A stretch of 64,000 bases of DNA, taken from UBA6163 sp041753075 (GTDB lineage Bacteria; Planctomycetota; Planctomycetia; Pirellulales; Pirellulaceae). The notes below the pieces were generated by a model. It was not told the origin of the DNA and ran no database searches. It saw only the letters and a program-made list of their open reading frames with translations. This document shows, piece after piece, positions 24,715 through 34,221 of this stretch. Within the stretch, counting starts at the first letter, position 1. Each line of letters starts with the position of its first letter. The translations under genes and the position numbers were made by a program. The stretch covers positions 1-64,000 of the forward strand of contig JBGSVE010000090.1 in NCBI GenBank assembly GCA_041753075.1, given 5' to 3'.

Positions 24715-27700
24715 GTGGCTCGAATATCGACTTTGTCCTTCTTGGGGGCCTCGCTTTTCGTCGCTGGACTGGTGTTGGCCGAAGAGCCAAAAGCAACACC
24801 AGCCGATAATTCCGTAGAGCCCAAGCCGGTCAGCTACCATCGCGACGTGTTTCCGATATTGCGCGCGAACTGTCTTGGGTGCCATCAAGGTGCCAAGCAT
24901 CGCGGCGACTATGTGATGACGCAGTTTGACCAATTGCTTTCCGGCGGCGAGTCAGGTGAAGCGGCGATTGTGCCGGGCAATGCGGACGCCAGCTTGCTGG
25001 TCACGCAAATTACGCCTGTTGACGGTCACGCCGAGATGCCGGACGAACCCGCCAAACCGCTGGCCGATACCGAAATCCAACTGATCCGTCGGTGGATCAG
25101 TGAAGGTGCGAGCAACGATTCACCTGTCCAAGCAATCCCTTTTGACAATGACAATCCGCCGGTTTACCGTAACCCACCAACGCTAACTTCGATCGACGTT
25201 TCAGCCGATGGCAACTGGATTGCTGCTGCCGGCCACCACGAAGTGATTCTGATCGATGCTCACTCCGGCGAGCGAAAGCAGCGATTAATTGGCTCGAGCC
25301 CGCGCCTAAACAGCATAAAGTTCTCGCCCGATTCAACTCGCCTTGCCTGCGCCGGCGGCAGTCCCGCAGTCGCCGGTGAAATTCAAGTTTGGAATGTCGC
25401 GTCGGGCAAACTTGAATTGTCGACTTCGGTAACCTTCGACACGCTTCGCGGCGTGCGTTGGTCACCGGACGGTAAGCAGATATCGTTCGGTGGCGGTGAC
25501 AATACGCTGCGAGCTATTGACTCGGTGACGGGCGAGCAATTGCTTTTCCAAGGCGCCCACGAAGATTGGGTTTTGGACACGGTCTACACGGTTGATGGCA
25601 CTCATTTGATTTCCGTGGCGCGAGATATGACGTGCAAGTTGACCGAGGTTGCCACCGAGCGATTTGTCGACAACATCACGTCGATCACGCCGGGCGCACT
25701 ATCGGGCGGCCTGAACAGCGTCGAACGACACCCGCTTCGCGATGAACTCTTACTTGGTGGAGCCGATGGCGTTGCCAAAATCTATCGAGTATTTCGCGAC
25801 ACACAGCGCCGCATCGGTGATGACGCAAACTTGATTCGTCAAATGCCAGCCATGCCCGGTCGAATTTTTGCGGTCGCAATCAGCCCCGATGGATCACAGT
25901 TCGCCGCCGCAGCGGAATTGGACGGTAACAGCGAAGTGCGCGTCTGGGACTATGACTTTGACGGTACTCTGCCCGCAGACATCAAACGAATATCCGGTCG
26001 TGCCGTGGGCGAGCTTTCCGAAGACGACAAGCAGCAGCTTGCCGACTTTCGCAACCAACCGGTACCGCAACGATGGCGATCGGAGATTCCTGGTGTCGCA
26101 GTTTATAGTTTGCGATTCGCGCCCGATGCGTCGCTACTAGTCGCCGCAACGGATGGGCTGATTCGCCATTTCGATACCGTCGGCCAAGAGATTCGCACGA
26201 TCGAGGTCATTGACGCCGAATCAATCCAGCCACTGAGCAATGCGGACTTAGCGTTTGATCCTCGAGCTTGGCTGCACGATCAAGCAAATTCGGTTGACAC
26301 TGCGTCCGAACCGCTGCAACCCGTTGACCAAATCGTCAGCTTGCGGGTGACACCGGACGAGGTGATGCTTGATGGCCCGCTGGCTTACAACCAAATGATC
26401 ATTGCGGCCACGCTTGTTGATGGATCGAATGTTGATGTTACCCGCGCCGCCGAGTGGCAACTGCCTTCGTTTGCCACCGTGACCGCCAGCGGCGTCGTTC
26501 GCCCGTTGTCCGATGGCCAGGGCGCCGCGACGGCACGCTTCGGGAAGCACGAGGTAGTGATCAAGATCGACGCCCGTAGTGTAACGCAAAACTATGACAG
26601 CGGCAGCGTCGACATCGACTTCATACGCGACGTCAATCCGGTGCTCAGTCGCTTGGGTTGCAACCAGGGAACATGCCACGGAGCTCAGGCCGGCAAGAAC
26701 GGTTTCAAATTATCATTGCGCGGTTACGACCCCATTTTTGACGTTCGTGCGCTCACCGACGACCATGCGGCCCGACGAATCAACGCGGCCAATCCTGATG
26801 ATTCGCTGATGCTGCTCAAGCCGCTCGGCTTGGCACCGCATCAAGGCGGCACGTTGATGAAGAACTCGGATCCCTACTACGCCGTATTGCAGCGGTGGAT
26901 TGCCGACGGTTGCCAGCTCAGGTTGGAATCCCCGCGAGTCACGGGCATTGAAATCGCTCCGGTGAATCCAGTTGTTAGTCAGCTTGGCGGTCGCCAACAA
27001 GTACGCATCGTCGCCCACTACGCCGATGGTCATTCGCGCGATGTCACGTCCGAAGCCTTTGTTACCAGCGGCAACACCGAAGTCGCCGAGGCAAGCACGG
27101 CGGGATTGCTAACCGCAGTTCGTCGTGGCGAGGCTCCAATTCTTGCGCGCTACGAGGGCAGCTATGCGGCGACAACGATGACCGTGATGGGCAAGCGAGA
27201 TGACTTCCAATGGGACACGCCACCGGTTTGGAACCGGATCGATGAACTGGTTTCCGAGAAATGGCAACGAATGAAGATTCGGCCTTCGGGGTTGTGCAGC
27301 GACGAAGAATTCCTGCGCCGCGTTACGCTGGATCTCACCGGCCTGCCGCCGACGAGCCAAGCGATTCGCGAATTCATGGCCGATCCCAACGACACGCAGT
27401 GGAAACGCTCCTTGGTAATTGATTCATTGATTGCGTCGGACGAGTACGTCGAATTTTGGACCAACAAATGGGCCGACTTGCTGCAGGTGAACCGCAAGTT
27501 TCTTGGCGTCGAGGGCAGTGCCGCGTACCGTCAGTGGATTCGCGAGTCCGTCTTAAGCAACCAACCGTACGACGAATTTGCTCGCGCCATTTTAACGGCG
27601 ATGGGTTCTAACAAAACGAATCCGCCGGCGTCGTATTTCAAGGTGCTGCGAACTCCTGAAGAAACGATGGAAAATACCACGCACTTGTTTCTTGGCATTC

Positions 27701-29853
27701 GATTCAATTGCAACAAATGTCACGATCATCCGTTTGAACGTTGGACTCAGGATCAGTATTACGAAACGGCTGCTTTCTTTACTCGTACCTCGCTTCGCGC
27801 GGACCCAGCCGGTGGCAAGGAGATGATTGGTGGTTCGGCGGTTGATGGTGCAAAACCACTTTACGAAGAGGTTTACGAAAGCCCGACGGGCGAAATGAAG
27901 CACCTGAGAACATCGAAAGAAGTTGACCCGAAGTTTCCCTACAAGGTTGATCACGACACCGCCGACGATGCAAACCGCCGTGACCAATTGGCGGCATGGA
28001 TGACCGACGCGGACAATCCGTATTTCGCGCGCAGCTATGTCAATCGATTGTGGGGCTATATGACCGGCGTCGGGCTGATCGAACCCATCGATGACATTCG
28101 TGCCGGCAACCCGCCCACTAACCCGGAACTGCTCAATCATCTAACGACATCATTTGTTGACAGCGGATTTGATCGTCGCCACATGCTGCGCATGATTTGC
28201 AACAGTCGTACTTACCAGCTTTCGGTTAAGACGAATCGCTGGAACAATGACGACACGCAAAACTATTCCCACGCGCTGCCTCGTCGGCTGCCGGCTGAGG
28301 TGCTGTTTGACACCGTTCACTTCGCGACCGGTTCGGCACCCAACATTCCTGGCGTTCCCAAGGGCACTCGCGCCGCCGAGTTACCCGACGCCGGCGTCAA
28401 GCTCGATGATGGCTTTTTGCAAAGCCTTGGCAAGCCAGTCCGCGAGAGCGCTTGCGAATGTGAACGAAGCAGCGATTTACAACTTGGTCCCGTCATGTCG
28501 CTGGTCAGCGGACCGACCGTCGGGCGAGCGATCTCGGACCCGAACAACGACATTCGCCGGAGCGTGGAGTCGATCGATGACGACGGTAAGTTGGTCGAAG
28601 AATTGTTTCTGCGGCTATTGGGCCGACTGCCGCGAGACGCCGAAGTCGAGTCCTTTGCGGCGCTGAGAAACGACATTCGCGAGAATCACGAGTCGCTCAA
28701 GTCGGCAATGGGCGAGCGCGAAGCATGGTGGAACACGGAGCTGCCCCAGCGCGAAACGGCTCATGCTGAGACGATCGCAGTTGCCGAGTCAATGTTGGCC
28801 ACCGCGATCGAGCTCGCCAAGCCAGAACAAGGGCGATTATCGCAAGAACGCGACAAGCGGATTGCTGTTGCTGAAAATGAAGTCAATGCCGAGAAGCAAA
28901 AGCTTGTCGAGAAATTGCCAGCTTGGGAAAAATCACAAACGGACAACATCGAGTGGTTCCCAGCTGTTCCCGTGCGGATGTCGGCAACGAGTAACGACAA
29001 AATTCATGGGCGCGAAGACCGATCGCTGGTCGTTTCCGGTGGTGGCGAGAAGGGGATTTATGAATTGACGTTTGAGACCTCGCTGCGCGATATTACCGGT
29101 ATTCGTCTCGAAGCCCTGGCGCGAGACCCCGATCAAGGCGTCGGACCGGGACTTGCCTCCAACGGAAATTTCGTACTCACGGAACTCGAAATCGAAGTTG
29201 CCAACCGCAAGAACAACAAAGAAAAACAGCCTGTTGCGATTGGGCGCGGTGTCGCCGACTTCACGCAAGACGGTTTTTCCGCAGAGGCAGTCTTCGATGG
29301 TCGCCCGCGCGATCAACAGGGCTGGGCGGTCTCCGGTTCCAGCAACTATTCGCACTGGATTGTCCTGCAAACGAAGGAGCCGATTTCACTGGGCGATGAC
29401 AAACGCTTGGTGCTACGTTTGAATCAATTCCACAATGCCGAACAGCATCGCTTAGCGCGGTTCCGAATTAGCTTCACAACCTCGACCGCCCCGGAAATTG
29501 GCTTGGGCCTTGCTGAAAATTATCGAGCCATAGTAACCACACCGGCGGCGGAGCGTTCCGACCAGGATAAGCTGCTGCTGAGTAACTATTTCGAGTCGAT
29601 TGATCCTGCGCTTCGCGATGCAAGCCGCAAACTTGCCGAATCCAACGCGCCAGTACCGCCAGACCCTGAGGTCATTGTGGCGAAGAAGCGACTCGAGCGA
29701 GCCCAACAACCAATTGTGACCGATGCGACGCTGGTGGGATTGCGCACCGATAGCGAACAAAGCGACATCCAAGTCAATCAAGAACGACTAACCGCCGCCG
29801 AAGATCTTGTTTGGGCGCTGATCAACAGTCCCGAATTTTTGTTCAATCGATAG
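24715..29853 (+). CDS. Giant cytochrome c / WD40 / DUF1549-DUF1553 protein
   Basis: 1712 residues, GTG start with GGGAG six bases upstream. A signal peptide (SFLGASLFVAGLVLA) is followed by a c-type heme domain with C53LGC56H57 in the planctomycete cytochrome context NCLGCHQGAKHRGDYVMTQF. WD40-type beta-propeller repeats cover about 155-490 (IRVWDYDFDG-like blades, SPDGSQFAAAAE). A BIG2-like segment (IVSLRVTPDEVMLDG) lies near 540. Next come CNQGTCHGAQAGKNGF and a DUF1549 domain (PPVWNRIDELVSEKW, RRVTLDLTGLPPTSQAIREF), a CNKCHDHPFERWTQDQYY motif, and DUF1553 (VNRLWGYMTGVGLIEPIDDI) toward the C-terminus. It is likely periplasmic and redox-linked. The DUF1501 gene 27 bases downstream is its usual partner. 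The physiological substrate of these pairs is not known. Confidence 0.9.
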   Translation: MARISTLSFLGASLFVAGLVLAEEPKATPADNSVEPKPVSYHRDVFPILRANCLGCHQGAKHRGDYVMTQFDQLLSGGESGEAAIVPGNADASLLVTQITPVDGHAEMPDEPAKPLADTEIQLIRRWISEGASNDSPVQAIPFDNDNPPVYRNPPTLTSIDVSADGNWIAAAGHHEVILIDAHSGERKQRLIGSSPRLNSIKFSPDSTRLACAGGSPAVAGEIQVWNVASGKLELSTSVTFDTLRGVRWSPDGKQISFGGGDNTLRAIDSVTGEQLLFQGAHEDWVLDTVYTVDGTHLISVARDMTCKLTEVATERFVDNITSITPGALSGGLNSVERHPLRDELLLGGADGVAKIYRVFRDTQRRIGDDANLIRQMPAMPGRIFAVAISPDGSQFAAAAELDGNSEVRVWDYDFDGTLPADIKRISGRAVGELSEDDKQQLADFRNQPVPQRWRSEIPGVAVYSLRFAPDASLLVAATDGLIRHFDTVGQEIRTIEVIDAESIQPLSNADLAFDPRAWLHDQANSVDTASEPLQPVDQIVSLRVTPDEVMLDGPLAYNQMIIAATLVDGSNVDVTRAAEWQLPSFATVTASGVVRPLSDGQGAATARFGKHEVVIKIDARSVTQNYDSGSVDIDFIRDVNPVLSRLGCNQGTCHGAQAGKNGFKLSLRGYDPIFDVRALTDDHAARRINAANPDDSLMLLKPLGLAPHQGGTLMKNSDPYYAVLQRWIADGCQLRLESPRVTGIEIAPVNPVVSQLGGRQQVRIVAHYADGHSRDVTSEAFVTSGNTEVAEASTAGLLTAVRRGEAPILARYEGSYAATTMTVMGKRDDFQWDTPPVWNRIDELVSEKWQRMKIRPSGLCSDEEFLRRVTLDLTGLPPTSQAIREFMADPNDTQWKRSLVIDSLIASDEYVEFWTNKWADLLQVNRKFLGVEGSAAYRQWIRESVLSNQPYDEFARAILTAMGSNKTNPPASYFKVLRTPEETMENTTHLFLGIRFNCNKCHDHPFERWTQDQYYETAAFFTRTSLRADPAGGKEMIGGSAVDGAKPLYEEVYESPTGEMKHLRTSKEVDPKFPYKVDHDTADDANRRDQLAAWMTDADNPYFARSYVNRLWGYMTGVGLIEPIDDIRAGNPPTNPELLNHLTTSFVDSGFDRRHMLRMICNSRTYQLSVKTNRWNNDDTQNYSHALPRRLPAEVLFDTVHFATGSAPNIPGVPKGTRAAELPDAGVKLDDGFLQSLGKPVRESACECERSSDLQLGPVMSLVSGPTVGRAISDPNNDIRRSVESIDDDGKLVEELFLRLLGRLPRDAEVESFAALRNDIRENHESLKSAMGEREAWWNTELPQRETAHAETIAVAESMLATAIELAKPEQGRLSQERDKRIAVAENEVNAEKQKLVEKLPAWEKSQTDNIEWFPAVPVRMSATSNDKIHGREDRSLVVSGGGEKGIYELTFETSLRDITGIRLEALARDPDQGVGPGLASNGNFVLTELEIEVANRKNNKEKQPVAIGRGVADFTQDGFSAEAVFDGRPRDQQGWAVSGSSNYSHWIVLQTKEPISLGDDKRLVLRLNQFHNAEQHRLARFRISFTTSTAPEIGLGLAENYRAIVTTPAAERSDQDKLLLSNYFESIDPALRDASRKLAESNAPVPPDPEVIVAKKRLERAQQPIVTDATLVGLRTDSEQSDIQVNQERLTAAEDLVWALINSPEFLFNR

Positions 29854-29880
29854 TTTTCACTTTCCACCACTGAGGCAACG

Positions 29881-31377
29881 ATGCTTTCTTTTCAAGGCCC
29901 ACGTGCTAAAGACTTGTGCGACCGCTATCTGACTGCGACCCGGCGCGATGTGCTGCGCGTCGGCGGCAGCGGTATCTTGGGGCTTTCACTCGCATCGCTG
30001 TTGCGATTACAAGCCTCTGCAGCGGAGACGACGAATTCCAGATCAACCGCGTCGGCGATTGGGCAAGGTGGGCCCGGTTGGGGCAAGGCCAAGAGCATCA
30101 TCATGGTTTATTTGCAGGGCGGACCTAGTCACCTGGATTTATGGGATCCCAAGGAGAATGTGCCCGACAACGTCAAGAGCGTTTTCAAACCGATCAGCAC
30201 CAAGATCCCCGGGGTGATGTTCACCGAAAACCTACCGCGGCTCAGCCAGATCAACGATCGATTCACGATGATTCGGTCGATGTCCTACACGCCCAACGGT
30301 TTGTTTAATCATACGGCCGCGATCTACCAAATGATGACCGGCTACACGACCGACAAAGTCAGTCCGTCGGGACAACTCGAACCGCCGACGCCAAAGGACT
30401 TTCCGAATTTCGGCAGCAACATCGTTCGGCTTCGTCCCATCAGTGACCCAATGCTGCCGTTTGTCATGCTGCCGCGCCCGTTGCAGGAATCAAACGTGGC
30501 CGGCAAGGGCGGAACCGCCGGCTTTCTTGGCAAATCTTTCGATCCCTACACGCTGTATCCCGACGGCGACGACATGGATATGGACAAGATGAGCCGGATC
30601 AAGGTTGATGATTTGAAGATGCAGCCCGAGGTGTTCCGTGTTCGTCTTGAACGTCGCGCCAAGCTTCGCGAATTACTTAACGACCAGATGCCGGACATTA
30701 ACAAAGCGATCGAGTCATACGATCTTGATGAGTATTATGACCGAGCATTGTCGTTGGTCGTTTCAGGCCGCGCCCGCGACGCTTTCGATCTCGATGCCGA
30801 AGCCGACGATCTCCGCGATCGATATGGTCGCAACACCTTCGGCCAAAGTTGTCTTTTGGCGCGGCGATTGGTTGAAGCCGGTACCCGCGTGGTCGAAGTC
30901 ATCTGGCCCAAGCAAGCCAACAGCGACAATCACTCCTGGGACCATCACGTCGCATTGTCCGATCGCATGAAAAAACAATCGGCACCGATGCTTGACGCCG
31001 GATTGACGACGTTGATCCAGGATCTTGATGACCGTGGGATGCTTGACGAAACGCTTGTCGTCGCGGTGGGTGAATTTGGTCGCAGCCCGCAGCGCGGCGT
31101 CAGCACCAGCGGCAACAACAACAGCGCCGACGGTCGCGACCATTGGCCTTATTGCTACACCGCGGTCATGGCCGGTGCCGGAGTGCGACGTGGTTATGTT
31201 CACGGCAAGAGCGACAAGACCGCGTCAGCACCGCTGGAGGATCCGGTACATCCTAATGAATTGCTGGCATCGATCTATCACAACTTCGGCATTCATCCCG
31301 AGACGATCGTCTACAACCACCTCAACCAACCACGCGAGCTGGTCAAAGCCGAAGCGCTCACGAAGCTCTTCACTTAG
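29881..31377 (+). CDS. DUF1501 protein, Tat-exported
   Basis: A 498-residue protein with a twin-arginine signal (ATRRDVLRVGGSGILGLSL, about residues 20-38) and the full DUF1501 domain, a relative of the alkaline phosphatase/sulfatase fold. Blocks include KSIIMVYLQGGPSHLDLWDP, PGVMFTENLPRLSQIND, NHSWDHHVALSDRMKKQ, DETLVVAVGEFGRSPQ and GRDHWPYCYTAVMAGAGVRR. The metal-type residues are present, but the formylglycine or nucleophile Ser of sulfatases and phosphatases is not obvious. It follows the DUF1549/DUF1553 gene by 27 bases and is surely cotranscribed. Its stop overlaps the stop of the convergent methyltransferase gene. Role unknown beyond its constant pairing with DUF1553 heme proteins. Confidence 0.9.
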   Translation: MLSFQGPRAKDLCDRYLTATRRDVLRVGGSGILGLSLASLLRLQASAAETTNSRSTASAIGQGGPGWGKAKSIIMVYLQGGPSHLDLWDPKENVPDNVKSVFKPISTKIPGVMFTENLPRLSQINDRFTMIRSMSYTPNGLFNHTAAIYQMMTGYTTDKVSPSGQLEPPTPKDFPNFGSNIVRLRPISDPMLPFVMLPRPLQESNVAGKGGTAGFLGKSFDPYTLYPDGDDMDMDKMSRIKVDDLKMQPEVFRVRLERRAKLRELLNDQMPDINKAIESYDLDEYYDRALSLVVSGRARDAFDLDAEADDLRDRYGRNTFGQSCLLARRLVEAGTRVVEVIWPKQANSDNHSWDHHVALSDRMKKQSAPMLDAGLTTLIQDLDDRGMLDETLVVAVGEFGRSPQRGVSTSGNNNSADGRDHWPYCYTAVMAGAGVRRGYVHGKSDKTASAPLEDPVHPNELLASIYHNFGIHPETIVYNHLNQPRELVKAEALTKLFT

Positions 31378-32075
31378 CGGCGAGGAAACGCCACCGGATA
31401 ACCGTACCAGGGTGGAAAGCATCCGGCCGCCACGCCTAGCAAAACTGCCTTGCCGTGCTGGTGCTCGGGACCATGGGTGTAATCCCATTCTAATCGCTCT
31501 TCGTATCGCAAGACGCGCAGCAGCGGCGAAGAGAGTGCAAGTTGCAACAGTTCGCCGGGTTGGAAATAATGCTTGACCGCCCAAGCCGTTTCGCTGACCG
31601 GATTGGCGTTGGAGCTTCCAGGAGGATCGGGGCAACCAGGATCTTCGGTGGTATGAACCTCGGCATAGAGCACGCCAGTGTCCGATAACGAGTTCACGAT
31701 TCGAGTCCACATTGGCTTTATGTCGTGTTGGTTCACGTGGTCAAGCACCGTTGTCGCCACGACGGCATGATAATGATGTGTCGGCATTGCGACGTGACGC
31801 ACATCGGCTACCTCGGTGGTAACTCGCTCGCGAATATTCAACTCGGTGGCGCGTTCGATCAACCTAGCCAAGCCGCTTTCAGATAGATCGACGGCATGCA
31901 CGTTCATTCCCGCTTGAGCCAGCGCAATGCTGTTGCGCCCAGCGCCGGCACCGAGGTCAATTGCATTGCCAAGCGGCCTGACGTGATCCAAGTAACTGGC
32001 AAGTTCCGCTGATGGGTCCAACCCAAACGCAATCTCGCGGCCGTTGTAGGCATCAAAGAATGGGTCGTTTTTCAT
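31374..32075 (-). CDS. Class I SAM-dependent methyltransferase
   Basis: A 233-residue Rossmann-fold methyltransferase. Motif I is AIDLGAGAGRNSIALAQAGM (about 38-57), with the acidic residue ending strand 2 in VHAVDLSESGLARL; motif II/III is YHAVVATTVLDHVNQ. The architecture resembles TehB/UbiE-like small-molecule methyltransferases, but the C-terminus (EERLEWDYTHGPEHQHGKAV) has no substrate clue I recognise. It is the last gene of the M1-DUF6702-CinA-PPK2 operon, 53 bases after PPK2, and its stop overlaps the DUF1501 stop by four bases from the other strand. Confidence 0.8.
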   Translation of the reverse strand: MKNDPFFDAYNGREIAFGLDPSAELASYLDHVRPLGNAIDLGAGAGRNSIALAQAGMNVHAVDLSESGLARLIERATELNIRERVTTEVADVRHVAMPTHHYHAVVATTVLDHVNQHDIKPMWTRIVNSLSDTGVLYAEVHTTEDPGCPDPPGSSNANPVSETAWAVKHYFQPGELLQLALSSPLLRVLRYEERLEWDYTHGPEHQHGKAVLLGVAAGCFPPWYGYPVAFPRR

Positions 32076-32128
32076 TTGCTTGAGCGTCGTAAGAGGAGAC
32101 TGGGCGGCAAAAATCGAATGCGAAACGA

Positions 32129-32971
32129 CTAAAACGGCGTCTCGTCTTTAGCGGCTTCATAGAGCCTGCGAATCTCATCAAGATCGACTGCAACGGGCGG
32201 CAACTTCGGGTTCATTTTCTCGAGCGTCTGCATCACAATCCCGGCGACAACCGCGTCACGATACCAGTTGTTGTCGGCTGGGATCACGTACCAAGGTGCG
32301 TGTTCCGAAGAACATTTTTTCATCGCGTCCTGGTACGCGTTGCGATAATCGTTCCATTTGTCTCGCGCCGAGTAATCGCCAGAATTGAGCTTCCAATGTT
32401 TGCTGGGGTCTTCAAGTCGGGCCGCAAACCGTTCCAATTGCTCGTCGGCGGAGATATGCAGATAAAACTTCAAAATCGTCGTGCCACGATCGACAAGCAA
32501 CGATTCGAATGCATTGATATGGTCATATCGTTTTCGCCAGACTGTCGCGGGCGCGAGCTTTTCAATTCGCACTACCAACACATCCTCATAATGCGATCGA
32601 TTGAAAATGCTGACTTGACCCGTACCTGGTGCGCACGGATGGACGCGATAGAGAAAATCGTGAGCAAGCTCAAATTCCGTCGGCGCCTTGAACGGAAACG
32701 TGCGGCAACCTTGTGGATTCATTCGCCCCAACACTTTGCGGATCAGTCCATCCTTGCCGGCGGCATCGGGTGCCTGCAAGACGATCAACAGCGATTGCTT
32801 GTTCTCGACAAACAATCGGTACTGCAGCTCTCGAATGCGACTGATTGCCTCAGCGGTAAAGTCTTTTGCATCGTCCTTGTTTTTGAATGGCTCTTCGACG
32901 CGCGTGTCGATCGAACTAAGATCTAATTTTTTGTTTGGGTGAACAACGTATTTTTTTGCGAAGTCGGTCAT
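32129..32971 (-). CDS. ppk2: Polyphosphate kinase 2 family protein
   Basis: A 280-residue PPK2 kinase transferring phosphate between polyphosphate and nucleotides. Walker A is A67PDAAGKDG75, with the fold-specific FNRSHYEDVLVVRIEKL (123-139, lid and Walker B surroundings), a VDRGTTILKFYLHIS strand and RDKWNDYRNAYQDAM near the C-terminus. The length matches class I single-domain PPK2 enzymes, which favour ADP or GDP phosphorylation; direction and nucleotide cannot be read reliably. The ATG overlaps the stop of the CinA-like gene by four bases, so translation is coupled. Gly-Lys-Asp and Arg residues of the active site are present. Confidence 0.9.
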   Translation of the reverse strand: MTDFAKKYVVHPNKKLDLSSIDTRVEEPFKNKDDAKDFTAEAISRIRELQYRLFVENKQSLLIVLQAPDAAGKDGLIRKVLGRMNPQGCRTFPFKAPTEFELAHDFLYRVHPCAPGTGQVSIFNRSHYEDVLVVRIEKLAPATVWRKRYDHINAFESLLVDRGTTILKFYLHISADEQLERFAARLEDPSKHWKLNSGDYSARDKWNDYRNAYQDAMKKCSSEHAPWYVIPADNNWYRDAVVAGIVMQTLEKMNPKLPPVAVDLDEIRRLYEAAKDETPF

Positions 32972-34221
32972 GCTGTGGCTGCCTCGATGGATTGTTCTTG
33001 CTCATTGTGCTTCTTCGATAGTCTAGCCCGCAGCATTGCGAGCGCTGCCTTGCCGATCCGTGCGTGGACAATACTGGGGTGGCCACCCAAACGATGCGAC
33101 TCCCGCACATCGTCGGTGACGTTGGGGCCGATGACCGATATCGAGACCTCGCTTGGCGTCCCGGCATTTTCACCACATAGATCTCGCGTCGCAGGGTAGC
33201 GATCGACCGCTAACAACCAGTCGGCGCGCAGTTTATCACGAATCTGCCTAAGCGACTCCGTCACGACCGTGGAGTTAGGTGATACACGACCACCGCGATA
33301 AACCGCTGTGTTAGGAATATCGGCGAACCAGTTGGCGATTGGGGCGGCGTGCCCAAACTCGACCGTCGCGAGCGTTTGTGCAAGTTCCCCGAGCTGCTGC
33401 GCAACCGCGTGTTGCAACTCGAATTCTTCGCCTTCGCCGAACACATATTCGCCCACTTTGCCGTGAATCTCTTGCCTTGTCGACTCGATTAACGTTTCGC
33501 ATTGCTGTGGCGTATCGCCTTGAGCCGAAATTCGCAGCGAGATCGTCGCGGCGCTGACGGTAATGCCAACGCGCGGCCAAGCTTGGCGCGAGATCATGTC
33601 ACCCAGTCTCGCCTCCATCTCGCTCTCACCCAAGCCAAAGCATTTGATAATCGCATTACGGATGATGCGGCGGCGCGCTCCCATGAACTCGACGATTCGC
33701 GGGCCAACCGTTGCCTCGAACATTTCTTTCATCTCAGCCGGTACACCGGGTAATGCAAAAATGCGACTACAGCCACCGTCGCTGCGCGTTACCGTCAAAT
33801 CGATGCCGGGCGCAGTGCCGCGCGGGTTGAAGATATCAATGGCTCCTTGCGGCAGCATCGCTTGGACTCGATTTCGCGGTGGCATTGGGCGAGCGCGAGC
33901 GGCAAACAGCGTTTCGATGTGCTGAAGCGACGCAGCGTGTATCTCCAGCGGAACCTGCGCCGCCGCAGCGATCGATTCACGAGTCAAATCATCCGCCGTT
34001 GGCCCCAGGCCGCCGGTGGCGATGACGATATCGACGCGGCGCGACGCATCGGCGAATGCTTCGATGTTGGCACCAAGGTCATCGCCAACCATCTTGGTCG
34101 AACGCACGATGATTCCCAACTCGGTCAAGCGTTGGCACAACCACTGCGTGTTCGTGTCCAACCTCGCACCGCTAGTCATTTCGTCACCGATGGCGATGAT
34201 CTCGGCTTGCAAATTAGTCAT
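32968..34221 (-). CDS. CinA-like protein with degenerate C-terminal amidase domain
   Basis: A 417-residue protein with the CinA layout. The N-terminal MoCF/molybdopterin-binding-like domain is intact: AEIIAIGDEMTSGARLDTN (5-23), VIATGGLGPTADDLTRESIA, and the linker ALPGVPAEMKEMFEATVGPR; this domain gives CinA its pyrophosphatase activity. The C-terminal NMN deamidase (PncC-like) domain should carry an AESCTGG motif, but here the equivalent stretch reads LATVEFGHAAPIANWF, without the Ser and Cys, and the following GAVS region is also changed. The deamidase is therefore probably inactive. It overlaps the DUF6702-like gene upstream by eight bases and ppk2 downstream by four. The name CinA fits only the N-terminal half securely. 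Confidence 0.8.
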   Translation of the reverse strand: MTNLQAEIIAIGDEMTSGARLDTNTQWLCQRLTELGIIVRSTKMVGDDLGANIEAFADASRRVDIVIATGGLGPTADDLTRESIAAAAQVPLEIHAASLQHIETLFAARARPMPPRNRVQAMLPQGAIDIFNPRGTAPGIDLTVTRSDGGCSRIFALPGVPAEMKEMFEATVGPRIVEFMGARRRIIRNAIIKCFGLGESEMEARLGDMISRQAWPRVGITVSAATISLRISAQGDTPQQCETLIESTRQEIHGKVGEYVFGEGEEFELQHAVAQQLGELAQTLATVEFGHAAPIANWFADIPNTAVYRGGRVSPNSTVVTESLRQIRDKLRADWLLAVDRYPATRDLCGENAGTPSEVSISVIGPNVTDDVRESHRLGGHPSIVHARIGKAALAMLRARLSKKHNEQEQSIEAATA

